Shown here: positions 48,101 to 61,590 of the stretch, piece by piece
Layout of the letters: the number at the start of each line of letters is the position of its first letter
Numbering within the stretch: position 1 is the stretch's first letter
The notes under the pieces: model-generated
What the model saw: the letters and a program-made list of their open reading frames with translations, nothing else
Told to the model about the DNA's origin: nothing
Database searches by the model: none
Program-made: the position numbers and the translations under genes
Assembly (NCBI GenBank): GCA_030386875.1
Contig: CM059576.1
Location: 20,563,058 to 20,627,057 of the forward strand
Source of the DNA: Morinoia aosen
Taxonomy: Eukaryota; Arthropoda; Malacostraca; Amphipoda; Talitridae
Reading direction: 5' to 3'
Length of the DNA stretch: 64,000 nt

Positions 48101-50642
48101 TGAGTGAAACATCAACTCACAGTACCCCATATCGTGATCGACAGCCCCAGCATGATGCGCTCTATTCCAAAACGCTCGTTTATTAATGAGCCGTTTACAA
48201 TACGAAATGTGTGTATCAGTATCTCGACCATTTGCAGGCATATTTCAGAATTCCATGAATAAAATACGCCAATAAAAACTCATCATGAATTTTGACCCAC
48301 AATCAAAGAGCTCATATACGAGATATCGCTCGATTTTGATGAGTCATTGATGACATTTCCCGAGTATTATATTGTTTGCATGCTCATTGTATCATAACTA
48401 AAATCACTAGCCGGCAACTCTGCAAACCCTCTTATTCTTCATCAGTCGCCAACAGTTTCTTCCTCTTCAAAACGCTAAGTGAGCGGAAATGAGCGTTTTA
48501 AAATTTCACTCACTTTGCATGTATATGAGAGCATCTATTACAACACTTTCATCATGGCGGCATTCATTGAAACGAACAACAATAGTGCTTACCTCAAGTT
48601 TGAAACAAATGGCATCGCGGTTCTTAGGACTAGCGTCGCACAAATTAACAGCGAAATCGATGTACCAGAAAAAAATGAGCTCATTTTCTGGTATATATCA
48701 TTCAATGGATTTCTTAACATTAAAATAATGTGATATATTCATCCAAAATTGACGTTTGAGACACTGAAACTTTTCGAGAAAATCGATATCAAATATTGCG
48801 TCGACTTGCAGTATTCGGCCCATTGTCTCTAAGCATCTGGACTTGTAAATTTCACGACTCGAAATTTTGGATCTGGAAAAAAAAATTTCAAATGAGCCGT
48901 CGGAGGTGCAAAGACTTTATCTAAGGGTAAATCGGCAATTTGCAACACATTTCATCTCTATAAATTTTTTCGTACGACGTCGATAAACGCATCAAAAAAG
49001 TAAAAATTGATGCATACTCTAATTGAGTGAAAAATGAGTGCTCAAAAATACGTTTTATCGGGGTCACTTCTGAGAGAACAAATATTTCTAACAACTCTAG
49101 CAACACTCTCGATGCCTCTAAAAATTGCTGCGTGTCCCTAAATGAATGTAAAATGAGTAAAACTTCGAAATCGAAAAAATCATCACCAAACACTCATTTA
49201 TATACGAAACTATCGAAAACATCAATTTTCTGTCGTTACTTGGACATGGGAGTGGTCTAAAATCCATGAAAAGCCCTAATGAGGCCTTAAATTGAGACGG
49301 AATTTTTCACCTCTATGGACTTAGAAAAATTCACGAGATTTGAGCCCCATTTTTAGTTTTTTGGATTTTTCTCAAAAGTATATAGAGCTACAACTTTGAG
49401 TTTGGTACCAAACGAAAGGTCTCGTTGAGGCGCATCACTCATGAGAATTTCGATATCCTGAGGCAAGAAAAAGGGGGCCTTAGAGGAGATGGAATGTGCC
49501 ATTTTACTGTTAAAATCGCAAAATTCAATAAAACGAAAAAAAATTTCAAGCAATCTTTCCACAAAAAAGTCTTCGTATGTAGGATCGCAAAACTCGCAAA
49601 AAATGTTAAATAAAGTTTTTCGTGGGTCGCACCCATTTTCCACACGCACGCTTGGAAAGATTTTCAGAGGTTTTGGGGGCTGTGTTTGGGACAGTTTTTT
49701 AAAAAAAGTATTGCTCATGATGGTCTGTAAATTTGATAACTTTGAGAAAAAGATTCATTCTCGGAGGTATCAAAGTTTGGAATCTTCACTCGATCAAACA
49801 ACGCCAGAAATGGCGGCCAAAAATGACCTTTGAAAAAACTCGTTTTTTTACTTCAACTTTAAAGTTGCACAAAATCTAAGTAACCCATGATGGCACTCTG
49901 TAAAACATATTTGGAATACTATAAAGCTTTTCGAACAAGCCCTCAAGGTTTGAGACCTCCAGGTATCGTCCCCAAAACTCAGGACTATGTTTGGACGACG
50001 TCCCGAAATCTTATAAATTTTTGAAAAAAATTAAATCCAAATTTACATCGAAACTTAATCGTTTTGAGAATTGCTGATTTTATGGTGAGTAGAACTTCCA
50101 AAAATCTATCACCTATCAAAGTTTGAAATTGCAAACTCACGTAGTTTGTCCAATAAAAAATGTCAAAATTTCGACTGAAATCGAAAAAAAATTTTTGGTC
50201 AACTTTGAGGAGCTCAAAGGGATACTTTTTATCAACGTATCGCAAAATGGCAACCTCAGCACCTACTCCAACATTTTATCTACCACATCCTGTAATTTAG
50301 GCCGCCTAGGTGCATTCTAAGTATGTTTGGCAGCAGTTTGAAAAAGTGCAATTTTTGGCTATTTTTCACCATTGAACCTTCATTAAATTTTAAATTTTCG
50401 CACGATCGAAACGAAACTTGGCACAGATAATGTCGAGATGGAGGTCTTTCTGCTCACCAAATTTGAGCGCGCTGGGACCAGCCGTTTCCGAGAATGCGCC
50501 CATGCACTACACGTACGCACTACAGTCCTTCTTTACTCGGCGCGGCCACCCAGATTTTTATGAAATATTTTTTTTTTTTTTTTTTGCGCTATTTTGTTTT
50601 AGTTTTCCTCCGGAACCTCTGCGAGGGTCCGCCCGCGCAAAA
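45101..50642 (+). repeat. Array unit 4 (5542 bp)
   Basis: Landmarks: (CA)n 45123-45232; minisatellite 45500-45650; hairpin module 46568-46659; B box 47523-47540; ATGAGTCAT 48339-48347; poly-T about 50566-50585; end variant cctctgcgagg. A mosaic: front half like units 3 and 7, then a unit-1-like stretch from about 48.9 kb, a unit-3-like stretch near 49.43-49.55 kb, a unit-2-like stretch near 49.61 kb, and a unit-1-like end. Confidence 0.95.
45500..45650. repeat. 20-bp CTAACC-type minisatellite inside the array unit (representative)
   Basis: Copies of ctaatctaacccaacctaaa and ctaatctaacccaacctagt, 20 bp each, about seven here. Each unit has such a block (29010-29160, 34542-34620, 40006-40120, 51045-51122, 56503-56600, 61993-62142, and a decayed one at about 23400-23480) with a different copy number. 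The words recall the arthropod telomere repeat CCTAA, but the array is not that repeat. Confidence 0.85.
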
Positions 50643-53600
50643 ACCAGCACAGACCGGGGGCGGACCACACACACACACACACAAACACACACGCACACCT
50701 CATAACCCCAAACCTTCACACTCTTACACACACTCCCACACACACACACACACACATGCACACAAACACATGTAGGGCACACTTACAAAAATAACCACAA
50801 TTATCCAACACAATCAGATACACCGTCGTCTCAAGTCACAAAACGATATGTACAATTTATTCCTCTCTAAGCACTATGTTTAACTTTCAAACACCAACAT
50901 CAATTCATTTTCCGATACCATTATCAAATACCATGTATAAAATTTACCTAACCATATATTTACAGGTCAAAAATCATTTCACCGACCTCTATTTATGGAT
51001 AACACATCCCCACCAAATCAATCAGATGGCAACGTCTCATATTATTAACCCAACCTAAACTAATCTAACCCAACCTAGTCTAATCTAATCCAACCAAGTC
51101 TAATCTAAACCAACCAAACCTATTTTATCTTGACTGGATAAGAAAAATAATTCTATCATATTTTATTGTTGAATTTTTGACCACTCCTATTTTATTCCAT
51201 ATAACTTAACGTCCGACCTTTGTTTCGTATCAATTTACCCAACGGAATTTAACCTATCCTGCAAAAAATAAAATGCTTTCACCTAAATCAAAACTTAAAA
51301 TTAACTAAATCCCTTACGTGAAGTTCGACTGCAAGTTGCTTCACAATATTCTAAACCGAGTCAAGAAGAAAGGGAAATTTCAGTATAAAATCCAGAATTA
51401 CCTCCGGTCGAACATACTTAAAACCCTATAAATATGATTGTCCATTCGACCAGAATATATTAAACAATTCCTAGTCCCAAGTTGAATTACATAAGCCTCA
51501 TTCAAAAATTAAGTTATACTTGCGGGTGAAAAAGAATACATTCTTTAAAAGCTATTTAAAATTTCATCAAACCCAGACGCACGAAAATTTGGCTTACCAT
51601 AACTCACAAAAATAGCCCCCTCTCAAATCAGAATAGATTACTCACTTTCGAAGGCGATACTAACCTTTCGTTCTGAAAATTCATTTGAAACCTTCAACAG
51701 AAAACGCCAAATATTCACCAACTTCATGACAGATCCAATTACTATCAATACTCTCAAATGAACCTCAAAAATTTAAAATATATTTGTTTCCAGGAATAAA
51801 TGATGCGAATAAGCTATAAATTAGTATACATCAGATATAGTCTGAGTTATTCATGCAGGGCCCTTGAATGAACTAAACCTGCTCCAATCTAAAACAAAAC
51901 AACGAGAAATCCTCGATATAATAAAATCATCACTAACTAAAACTACCATCGCAATCCGAAATGAAAATGAAAGATAATTCCCGTTTAATAGAAAAACATT
52001 GACACCTGTTCATCTCCTTACAGATAATAATTGTGGAACGCGCTGTCGCGCGTTGAATTCAAGGGTTGAGTAAATCGAGCTTGAGTTTTGGGGCCACTCG
52101 ACGAGCGCTACGCGACTCGCCGAGTGGCATAATTGTTGCTTAGATATTAGTCAAACTCGAGGGACACTGCATTTACTTCGAATCACTTTCAAACTCTGAA
52201 AAATGCAATTTTCGTGTCATTTTACGCATTTTTAGCGTATTTACCCCGTAGAGCTTACTAACGGCCCTAAAAGTATCTGTCTGTATGGTAATCAAATTGG
52301 TAGCTGCAGCGATTCTCATTTTTTAGCGATTTTCCATTGAAAATAACATTTTTATATCCCTGGACTTTTATCGAAATTTTTCCTAAATTTTTCAAATGCG
52401 TGGTCATTTCACAACTCGATATGTCCCATTTGGCCCTAAAAACGGTTCAAAACACGTTCCAATGACGAAATAACGACCAAAACATTCTTAAAAACTCATT
52501 TGTCCATATAATAAAAAATAATGAATAAAAAAATTTTTAACACCATAATTCAGACCCTGCTTTGGATTCCGCTTCATTTGAGCCCAAAATGAGGTTTCTA
52601 GCTTATTTCTAAGTACCCTAAATCGTCAAATTAAACAAGTATTGAATTTTAGAAAATTACTCATTTTCCCCAAAATGTCATTTGGACCGTTCTCAAAATG
52701 TCAATATAGACACTACTCATTGATGTCTACGTTCTATCAAAATTTCGAACTTCTACCTTCGATGGAAAGAAAGATATGCCTAATTAAAATTTCACTCAAT
52801 TGCTGACCGAGTTCACCGATGCATCATCATTGAAAATGAAAAAAATCAATATCTTTCATAACTCCCCCTTTCTGAAGACGAAAGAAATGCTATCGCTTCT
52901 CTACATCATGACGCAAGTATCATGCAAATTTCGGCACTGAACTATGTGAAATGAGTGATTTTTCGAATTTCGAAATAAATTCATGTTATGGGATTTGAAC
53001 CCGCAACTTGTCAATTTTCGTCCTGAAAAACATTACAAAATCCATCGTCTCATCATACACAATAGCTTGACCGATTTGCAGCGCCCAATGAACTCACCAA
53101 CAGCATCTACGTTTGAATGAGTGAAATTCCTCATTTAAGAGAATAATTCCTCAAAATGAGGCATTTCATGAGCGGAAACAATTTTCATGGGTTTCCACAC
53201 CTATATCCCAATTATTGACCGAAATAGAAGCCTGAACTAAGTCCGAGTGAGAATTTTCGAATTTTCGAAAATATCTCAGAAATAATATTTTTGTTTCCGT
53301 AAATAACGTATTTGAGACGTGCAAACCCACTCAAAAATTCAATCCATACCAGGGACACACACTCATAAAACATGAACCCTGAGTGAGCTTCGAAACAGTG
53401 TCTACTCACTCACACTCAGTTTTTCCTAAAAGCGAAACATGCAACTGATGATAATATGAATCAATGAGTTTTCGTATTTATTCCCAAACAAAGTTTAAGT
53501 GCACAGCTCAAAAGTTCCTGACTCAAAAGTCCATCCAATATCTTCTCTCAATCATCAAAATTCATGAGTGAAACATCAACTCACAGTACCCCATATTGTG

Positions 53601-56104
53601 ATCGACAGCCCCAGCATGATGCGCTCTATTCCAAAACGCTTGTCTATTGATGAGCCGTTTCCAAGACGAAATGTGTGTATCAGTATCTCGACCATTTGCA
53701 GGCATATTTCAGAATTCCATGAATAAAATACGCCAATAAAAACTCATCATGAATTTTGACACACAATCAAAGCGCTCAAATACGAGATATCGCTCGATTT
53801 TGATGAGTCATTGATGACATATGCCGAGTATTATATTGTTTGTACGCTCAATGTACCATAATTAAAATCACTAGCCGGCAACTATGCAAACCCTCTTATT
53901 CTTCATCAGTCGCCAACAGTTTCTTCCTCTTCAAAACGCTAAGTGAGCAGAAATGAGCGTTTTAAAATTTCACTCACTTTGCATGTATATGAGAGCATCT
54001 ATTACAAGACTTTTATCTTGGTGGCATACATTGAAACGAACAACATTAGTGCTTACCTCAAGTTTGAAACAAATGGCATCGCGGTTCTTAGGACTAGCGT
54101 CGCATAAATGAACAGCGAAATCGATGTACGAGAAAAAAATGAGCTCATTTTCTGGTATGTATCAATCAATGGATTTCTTAACATTCAAATAATGTGCTAT
54201 AGTCATCAAAAATTGACGTTTGAAACATCGAAACATTTAGAGAAAATCGATATCAAATATTACGTCGACTTGCAGTCATCGGCCCCTTGTCTCTAAGCAT
54301 CTGGACTTGTAAATTTTACGACTCGAAATTTTGGATTTGAAAAAAATGATTTCAAACAAGCCTTCGGAGGTGCAAAGACTTTACCATAGGGTAAATCGGC
54401 AATTTGCAACACATTTCATCTCTATAAATTTTTTCGTAGGACGTCGATAAACGCATCAAAATAGTAAAAATTGATGCATACTCTAATTGAGTGAAAAATG
54501 AGTGCTCAAAAATACGTGTTATCGAGTTTCTTTCGCAGAGAACAAATATTTTTAACAACTCTAGCAACACTCTCGAAGCCTCGAAAAATGGCTGCGAGTC
54601 CCTAAATGGATATAAAATGAGTAAAACTTCGAAATCGGAAAAATCATTATCAAGCACTCATTTCTTAACAAAACTAACGAAAACATCAATTTTCTGTCGT
54701 TACTTGAACATGGGTGTGGTCGAAAATCCATGAAAAGCCTTATAGAGGCCTTAAATTGGGATCGAATATTTCACCCCAAGGACTTAGAAAAATTCACGAG
54801 ATTTGGGCCCCAATTTTAGTTTTTTGGATTTTACTCAAAAGTTTATTGAGCTACAACTTTAAGTTTGGTACCAAACGAAAGGTCTCGCCAAGGCGCATCA
54901 CTCATGAAAATTTCGATATCCTGAGGCATGAAAAAAGGGGCCTTAGAGGAGATGGAAAGTGGATTTTACTGTTGAAATCGCAAAATTCAATAAAACGAAA
55001 AAAAATTTCAAGCGATCTTTCCACAAAAAAGTCTTCGTATGTAGGACCGCAAAACTCGCAAAAAATGTTAAATAAAGTTTTTCGTGGGTCGCACCCATTT
55101 TCCACACGCACGCTTGGAAAGATTTTCAGAGGTTTTGGGGGCTGTGTTTGGGACAGTTTTTTAAAAAAAGTATTGCTCATGATGGTCTGTAAATTTGATA
55201 ACTTTGAGAAAAAGATTCATTCTCGGAGGTATCAAAGTTTGGAATCTCTACTCGATTAAACAACGCCAGAAATGGCGGCCAAAAATGACCTTTAAAAAAA
55301 CGCGTTTTTTTACTTCAACTTTAAAGTTGCACAAAATCTAAGTAACCCATGATGGCACTCTGTAAAACATATTTGGAATACTACAAAGCTTTTCAAACAA
55401 GCCCTCAAGGTTTGAGACCTCCAGGTATCGTCCCCAAAACTCAGGACTATGTTTGGACGACGTCCCGAAATCTTATAAATTTTTGAAAAAAATTAAATCC
55501 AAATTTACATCGAAACTTAATCGTTTTGAGAACCGCTGATTTTATAGTGAGTAGAACTCTCGAAAATCTATCACCTATCAAAGTTTGAGTTTGCAAACTT
55601 GCGTAGTTTGTTCAATAAAAAATGTCAAAATTTCGACTAAAATCGAAAAATAATTTTTGGTCAACTTTGAGGAGCCCAGAGGGATACTTTTTATTAACGT
55701 ATCGCAAAATGGCAAGCTGAGCATCTACTTCAACATTTCGTCTACCACATCCTGTAATTTGAGCCACCTAAGTGCATTCTAAGTATGTTTGGCAGCAGTT
55801 TGAAAAATTGCAATTTTTGGCCATTTTTCCCCATTGAACCTTCATTAAATTTAAAATTTTCGCACGATCAAAACGAAACTTGGCACAGATAATGTCGAGA
55901 TGGGGGTCTTTCTGCTCACCAAATTTGAGCGCGCTGCGACCAGCCGTTTCCGAGAATGCGCCCACGCACTACACGTACGCACTACAGTCCTTCTTTACTC
56001 GGCGCGGCCACCCAGATTTTTATGAAATTTTTTTTTTTTTTTTTTTGCGCATTTTTTTTTTAGTTTTCCTTCGGAACCTCAAAAAGAGGTCCGCCCGCGC
56101 AAAA
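50643..56104 (+). repeat. Array unit 5 (5462 bp)
   Basis: Landmarks: (CA)n 50666-50775; minisatellite 51045-51122; hairpin module 52037-52128 with the same A-T stem variant as unit 2; B box 52990-53007; ATGAGTCAT 53803-53811; poly-T about 56029-56046; end variant cctcaaaaagagg. Near-copy of unit 2 up to about 55.4 kb; its last 600 bp are closer to unit 6. Confidence 0.95.
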
Positions 56105-59100
56105 ACCAGCACAGACCGGGGGCGGACAAACACACACACACACACAAACACACAAACACCTCTACACCCCAAACCTTCACACTCTTACACACACTCCCAC
56201 ACACACACACACATATACACACCAACATGTCGCGCACACTTGTAAAAATAACCACAATTATCCAACACAATCAGATACACCATCGTTTCAAGTCACAAAA
56301 CGATATGTACAGTTCATTCCACTCTAAGCACTATGTTGAACATTCAAACACCAACGTCAATGGATTTTCCGACACCATTACCAATTATCAAAAAAACGCG
56401 ACCTAACCCCATACATTTATGTCAAAATATCATATCACCGACCTCTTTTCATAAGGAACACATTCTTATAAAATCAAGCAGATGGCAACGTCTTATATTA
56501 TTAACCCAACCTAAGCTAATCTAACCCAACCTAGTCTAATCTAACCCAACCTAGTCTAATCTAACCCAACCTAGTCTAATCTAAACCAACCAAAGCTATT
56601 TTATCCTGACTGGATAAGAAAACCTATTCTATCATATTTTATTGTTGAATTTTTGATCACTCTTATTTTATTCCATCTAACTTAACGTCCGACCTCTGTT
56701 TCGTATCAATTTACCCAACGGAATTTAACCTATCCTGCAAAAAATGAAATACTTTCACCTAAATCAAAACCTAAAATTACCTTAATCCCTTACATGAAGA
56801 TCGACTACAAGTTGCTTCACAATATTCTAAACCGAGTCAAGAAGAAAGGGAAATTTCAGTATATAATCCAGAATTAACCTCCGGTCGAACATACTCAAAA
56901 CCCTATAAATATGATTGTCCATTCGACCAGAATATATTGAACGATTCCTAGTCCCAATTTGAATTACATGGCCCTAATTTAATATTTTACTCATACATGC
57001 GGTTAAAAAAATGAAATTCTCAAGAAGCTATGTAAAATTTCACCAAACCCAGACGTACGAAAATTTGGTTTCTCATAACCCACAAAAAAGCCACCTTGCA
57101 TATCAGAATAGATTACTCACTTTCATAGGCGATATTAACCTTTCGTTCTGAAAATTCATTTGAAACCTTCATCAGAAAACGCAAAATATTAACCAACTTC
57201 ATGACAGATCCAATTACTATCAATACTTTCAAATGAACATCAAAAATCTAAAATATATTTGTTTCCAGGAATAAATGATGTGAATGAGCTGTAAATCACC
57301 ATACATCAGATGGCGTCTCAGTTATTCATGCAGAGCCCTTAAATAATCTAATCCCGCAACAATCTAAAACAACAGAAATAAATCCTCAATAAAATAAAAA
57401 TCACCACTAACTGAAACTACCATCGCAATCCGACAGCAAAACCAAAGATAATTCTCGTTTAATAGAAAAACATCGACACCTGTTAATCTCCTTACAGATA
57501 ATAATTGTGGAACGCGCTGTCGCGCGTTAAATTCAGGGGTTGAGTAAATCGAGCTTAAGTTTTTGGGCCGCTCGACGAGCGCTACGCAACTCGCCGAGCG
57601 GCATAGTTGTTGCTATGATATTAATCAAACTCGAGGGACACTGCATTCACTTCGAATCACCCTCAAACTCTGAAAAATACAATTTTTATGTCATTTTCAC
57701 GCATTTCTAGCGTATTTACCCCGTAGAGTTCATTAACGGCCCTAAAAGTGTCTGTCTGTATGGTAATCAAATTGGTAGCTGCAGCGATTCTCATTTTATA
57801 GCGATTTTCCTTTGAAAATAACATTTCAATATCCGTGGACTTTTATGGAATTTTTTCCGAAAATTTTCAATTGCGTCGTCATTGCACAAGTCGAAATGTC
57901 CCATTTGGCCCGAAAAACTGTTCAAAACACGTTCCATTGACGAAATAACGGCCAAAACATTTTTAAAAACTCAATTGTCCATATATTAAAAATTATTGAA
58001 TTAAAAAAATTTTAACACCATAATTCACACCCTGCTCTGGATTCCGCTTCATTTGAGCCTAAAATGAAGTTTCTAGCTTATTTCTAAGTACCCTAAATCG
58101 CCAATTTAAACAAGTATGGAATTTCAGGAAATTACTCATTTTCCCCAAAATTTCGCTTGAACCGTTCTCAAAATGTCAGCATAGACAGACATCATAGATA
58201 TCTACATTCTATCAAAGTTTCGGACTTCTACCTTCAATGCAAAGAAAGATATGTCCAATTGAAATTTCACTCATTTGCCGAACGAGTTGCCCAATGCATC
58301 ATCATTGAAAATGGAAAAAATTCGATATAAATCATCACTACCACTTTTGCAAGACGAAAGAAATGCTATCGCTTATCTACATTGTGACGCAAGTTTCATG
58401 CAAATTTCGGAACTGAACTATGTCATATGAGTGATTTTTCGAATTTCGAAATAAATTCATGTTTTGGGATTTGAACCCGCAACTTCTCAATTTTCAACCC
58501 GAAAAACATTACAAAATCCATCGTGTCATCAAACACAATAGCTTGACCAATTTTCAGCGCCCAAAGAACCCACGAACAGCATCTACGTTTGAATGAGTGA
58601 AATTCATCATGTGCGGTCATAATTCCTCAAAATGAGCCATTTTATGAGCGGAAACAATTTTCATGTGTTGTCACAATTATTTCCCAATTACTGGCAGAAA
58701 TAGAAGCCTGAACCAAGTTCGAGTGAGAATTTTCGAATTTTCGAAAATATTTCAGTAATAATATTTTAGTTTCCGTTCATAAAATATTTATGATCCGCAA
58801 AACCCACTCAAAAATTCGATCCATATCAGGGACACACATTCCCAAAATATGAACCCTGCGTAAGCGTCGAAACGGTGTCTACTAATTCACACTCAGTTTT
58901 CCCTACAAGCGAAACATACAACCGATGGGAATATGAGTGAGTAAATCAACGAGTTCTCATATCTATTCCAGAACCAAATTTGAGTGCTCAGCTCAAACGT
59001 TCTTGACTCAAAAGATCCTCCTATTTCTTCACTCAATCATCAAAATTAATGAGTGAAATATCAACTCACAATACCCTCTAGCGTTAACGACAGCGTCAGC

Positions 59101-61590
59101 ATGATGCGCTTTATTACTAAACGCTCGATCATTAATGAGTTCTTTTTCAACACGAAATTAGAGTATCAATTCTTCCACCACGTGCAAGTCAAATTTCTGA
59201 TTTCCAACCATAAAATAAGCTCTGAAAAACACTTCATCAATTTTGAACCACAAGAAGAGCTAAAAACGACATATCGCATCAATTTGATGAGTTAGTGATG
59301 ACATTTTTTGAGTGTTATACGGTTTGCAGTCACAGCGTACCTTGACTAAAATCACTAGGTGGCAACTCTGCAAGCCCTCTTATTCTTCAACATTCGCCGA
59401 GAGTTTGTTCCGGTTCAAAATGCTAAGTGAGCAGAAATGAGCGTTTTTAAATTTCACTCACTTTCCATGTATGAGAGCATCTATTACAAGACTTTGATCA
59501 TGGTGACACTCTTTGAGACGAACAGCATTAATGCGTAACCCAAGGTTGAGACAAATGGCATCGCGCCTCCTATAGGACCAGCGTCGCACAAATTAACAGC
59601 GAAATCGATGTAAGAGAAAAAAAATGAGCTCATTTTCTGGTATATTTCATTCCATGGTTATCTTCACATTTCAAAAATGTGATATATTCATCAAAAATTG
59701 ACGTTTGAGACACCAAAACTTTTCGAGAAAATCGATATCAAATATTGCGTCGACTTGCAGTATTCGGCCCCTAGTCTCTAAGCATTTGGACTTGTAAATT
59801 TTACGACTCGAAATTATGGATCTGAAAAAAAATTTTCAAACGAGCCGTTCGAGGTGCAAAAACTTTACCTAAGGGTGAATCGGCAATTTGCAACACATTT
59901 CATCTCAATAAATTTTTTCGTACGACGTCGAAAAACGCATCAAAAGAGTAAAATTTGATGCATACTCTAATTGAGTGAAAAATGAGTGCTCAAAAATACG
60001 TGTTATCGAGTTCCTTTCCAAGAGAACAAATATTTTTTACAACTCTAGCAACACTCTCGATGCTTCGAAAAATGGCTGCGAGTCCCTAAATGGATATAAA
60101 ATGAGTAAAACTACGAAATCAAAAAAATCATTATCAAGCACTCATTTCTTAACAAAATTAACGAAAACATCAATTTTCTGCCGTTACTTGGACATGAGAG
60201 TGGTCGAAAACCCATGAAAAGCCTTATTGAGGTCTTAAATTGAGATCGAATATTTCACCTCCAAGGACTTAGAAAAATTCACGAGATTTGAGCCCCAATT
60301 TTAGTTTTTTGGATTTTACTCAAAAGTTTATTGAGCTACAACTTTGAGTTTGGTACCAAACGAAAGGTCTCGCCAAGGCGCATCACTCATTAAAATTTCG
60401 ATATCCTGAGGCATGAAAAAAGGGGCCTTAGAGGAGATGGAAAGTGGATTTTACTGTTGAAATCGCAAAATTCAATAAAACGAAAAAAATTTTCAAGCGA
60501 TCTTTCCACAAAAAAGTCTTCGTATGTAGGACCGCAAAACTCGCAAAAAATGTTAAATAAAGTTTTTCGTGGGTCGCACCCATTTTCCACACGCACGCTT
60601 GGAAAGATTTTCAGAGGTTTTGGGGGCTGTGTTTGGGACAGTTTTTTAAAAAAAGTATTGCTAATGATGGTCTGTAAATTTGATAACTTTGAGAAAAAGA
60701 TTCATTCTCGGAGGTATCAAAGTTTGGAATCTCTACTCGATTAAACAACGCCAGAAATGGCGGCCAAAAATGACCTTTAAAAAAACGCGTTTTTTTACTT
60801 CAACTTTAAAGTTGCACAAAATCTAAGTAACCCATGATGGCACTCTGTAAAACATATTTGAAATACTACAAAGCTTTTCGAACAAGCCCTCAAGGTTTGA
60901 GACCTCCAGGTATCGTCCCCAAAACTCAGGACTATGTTTGGACGACGTCCCGAAATCTTATAAATTTTTGAAAAAAATTAAATCCAAATTTACATCGAAA
61001 CTTAATCGTTTTGAGAACCGCTGATTTTATAGTGATTAGAACTCTCAAAAATCTATCACCTATCAAAGTTTGAGTTTGCAAACTTGCGTAGTTTGTTCAA
61101 TAAAAAATGTCAAAATTTCGACTAAAATCGAAAAATAATTTTTGGTCAACTTTGAGGAGCCCAGAGGGATACTTTTTATTAACGTATCGCAAAATGGCAA
61201 ACTGAGCATCTACTTCAACATTTCGTCTACCACATCCTGTAATTTGAGCCACCTAAGTGCATTCTAAGTATGTTTGGCAGCAGTTTGAAAAATTGCAATT
61301 TTTGGCCATTTTTCCCCATTGAACCTTCATTAAATTTAAAATTTTCGCACGATCGAAACGAAACTTGGCACAGATAATGTCGAGATGGGGGTCTTTCTGC
61401 TCACCAAATTTGAGCGCGCTGGGACCAGCCGTTTCCGAGAATGCGCCCACGCACTACACGTACGCACTACAGTCCTTCTTTACTCGGCGCGGCCACCCAG
61501 ATTTTTATGAAATTTTTTTTTTTTTTTTTTTTGCGCATTTTTTTTTTAGTTTTCCTTCGGAACCTCAAAAAGAGGTCCGCCCGCGCAAAA
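56105..61590 (+). repeat. Array unit 6 (5486 bp)
   Basis: Landmarks: (CA)n 56129-56230; minisatellite 56503-56600; hairpin module 57511-57602; B box 58466-58483; the ATGAGTCAT site is broken (atgagttag near 59287); poly-T about 61515-61532; end variant cctcaaaaagagg. Its first 4 kb are the most diverged among units 1-7, while its last 1.2 kb match units 2 and 5. Confidence 0.95.
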
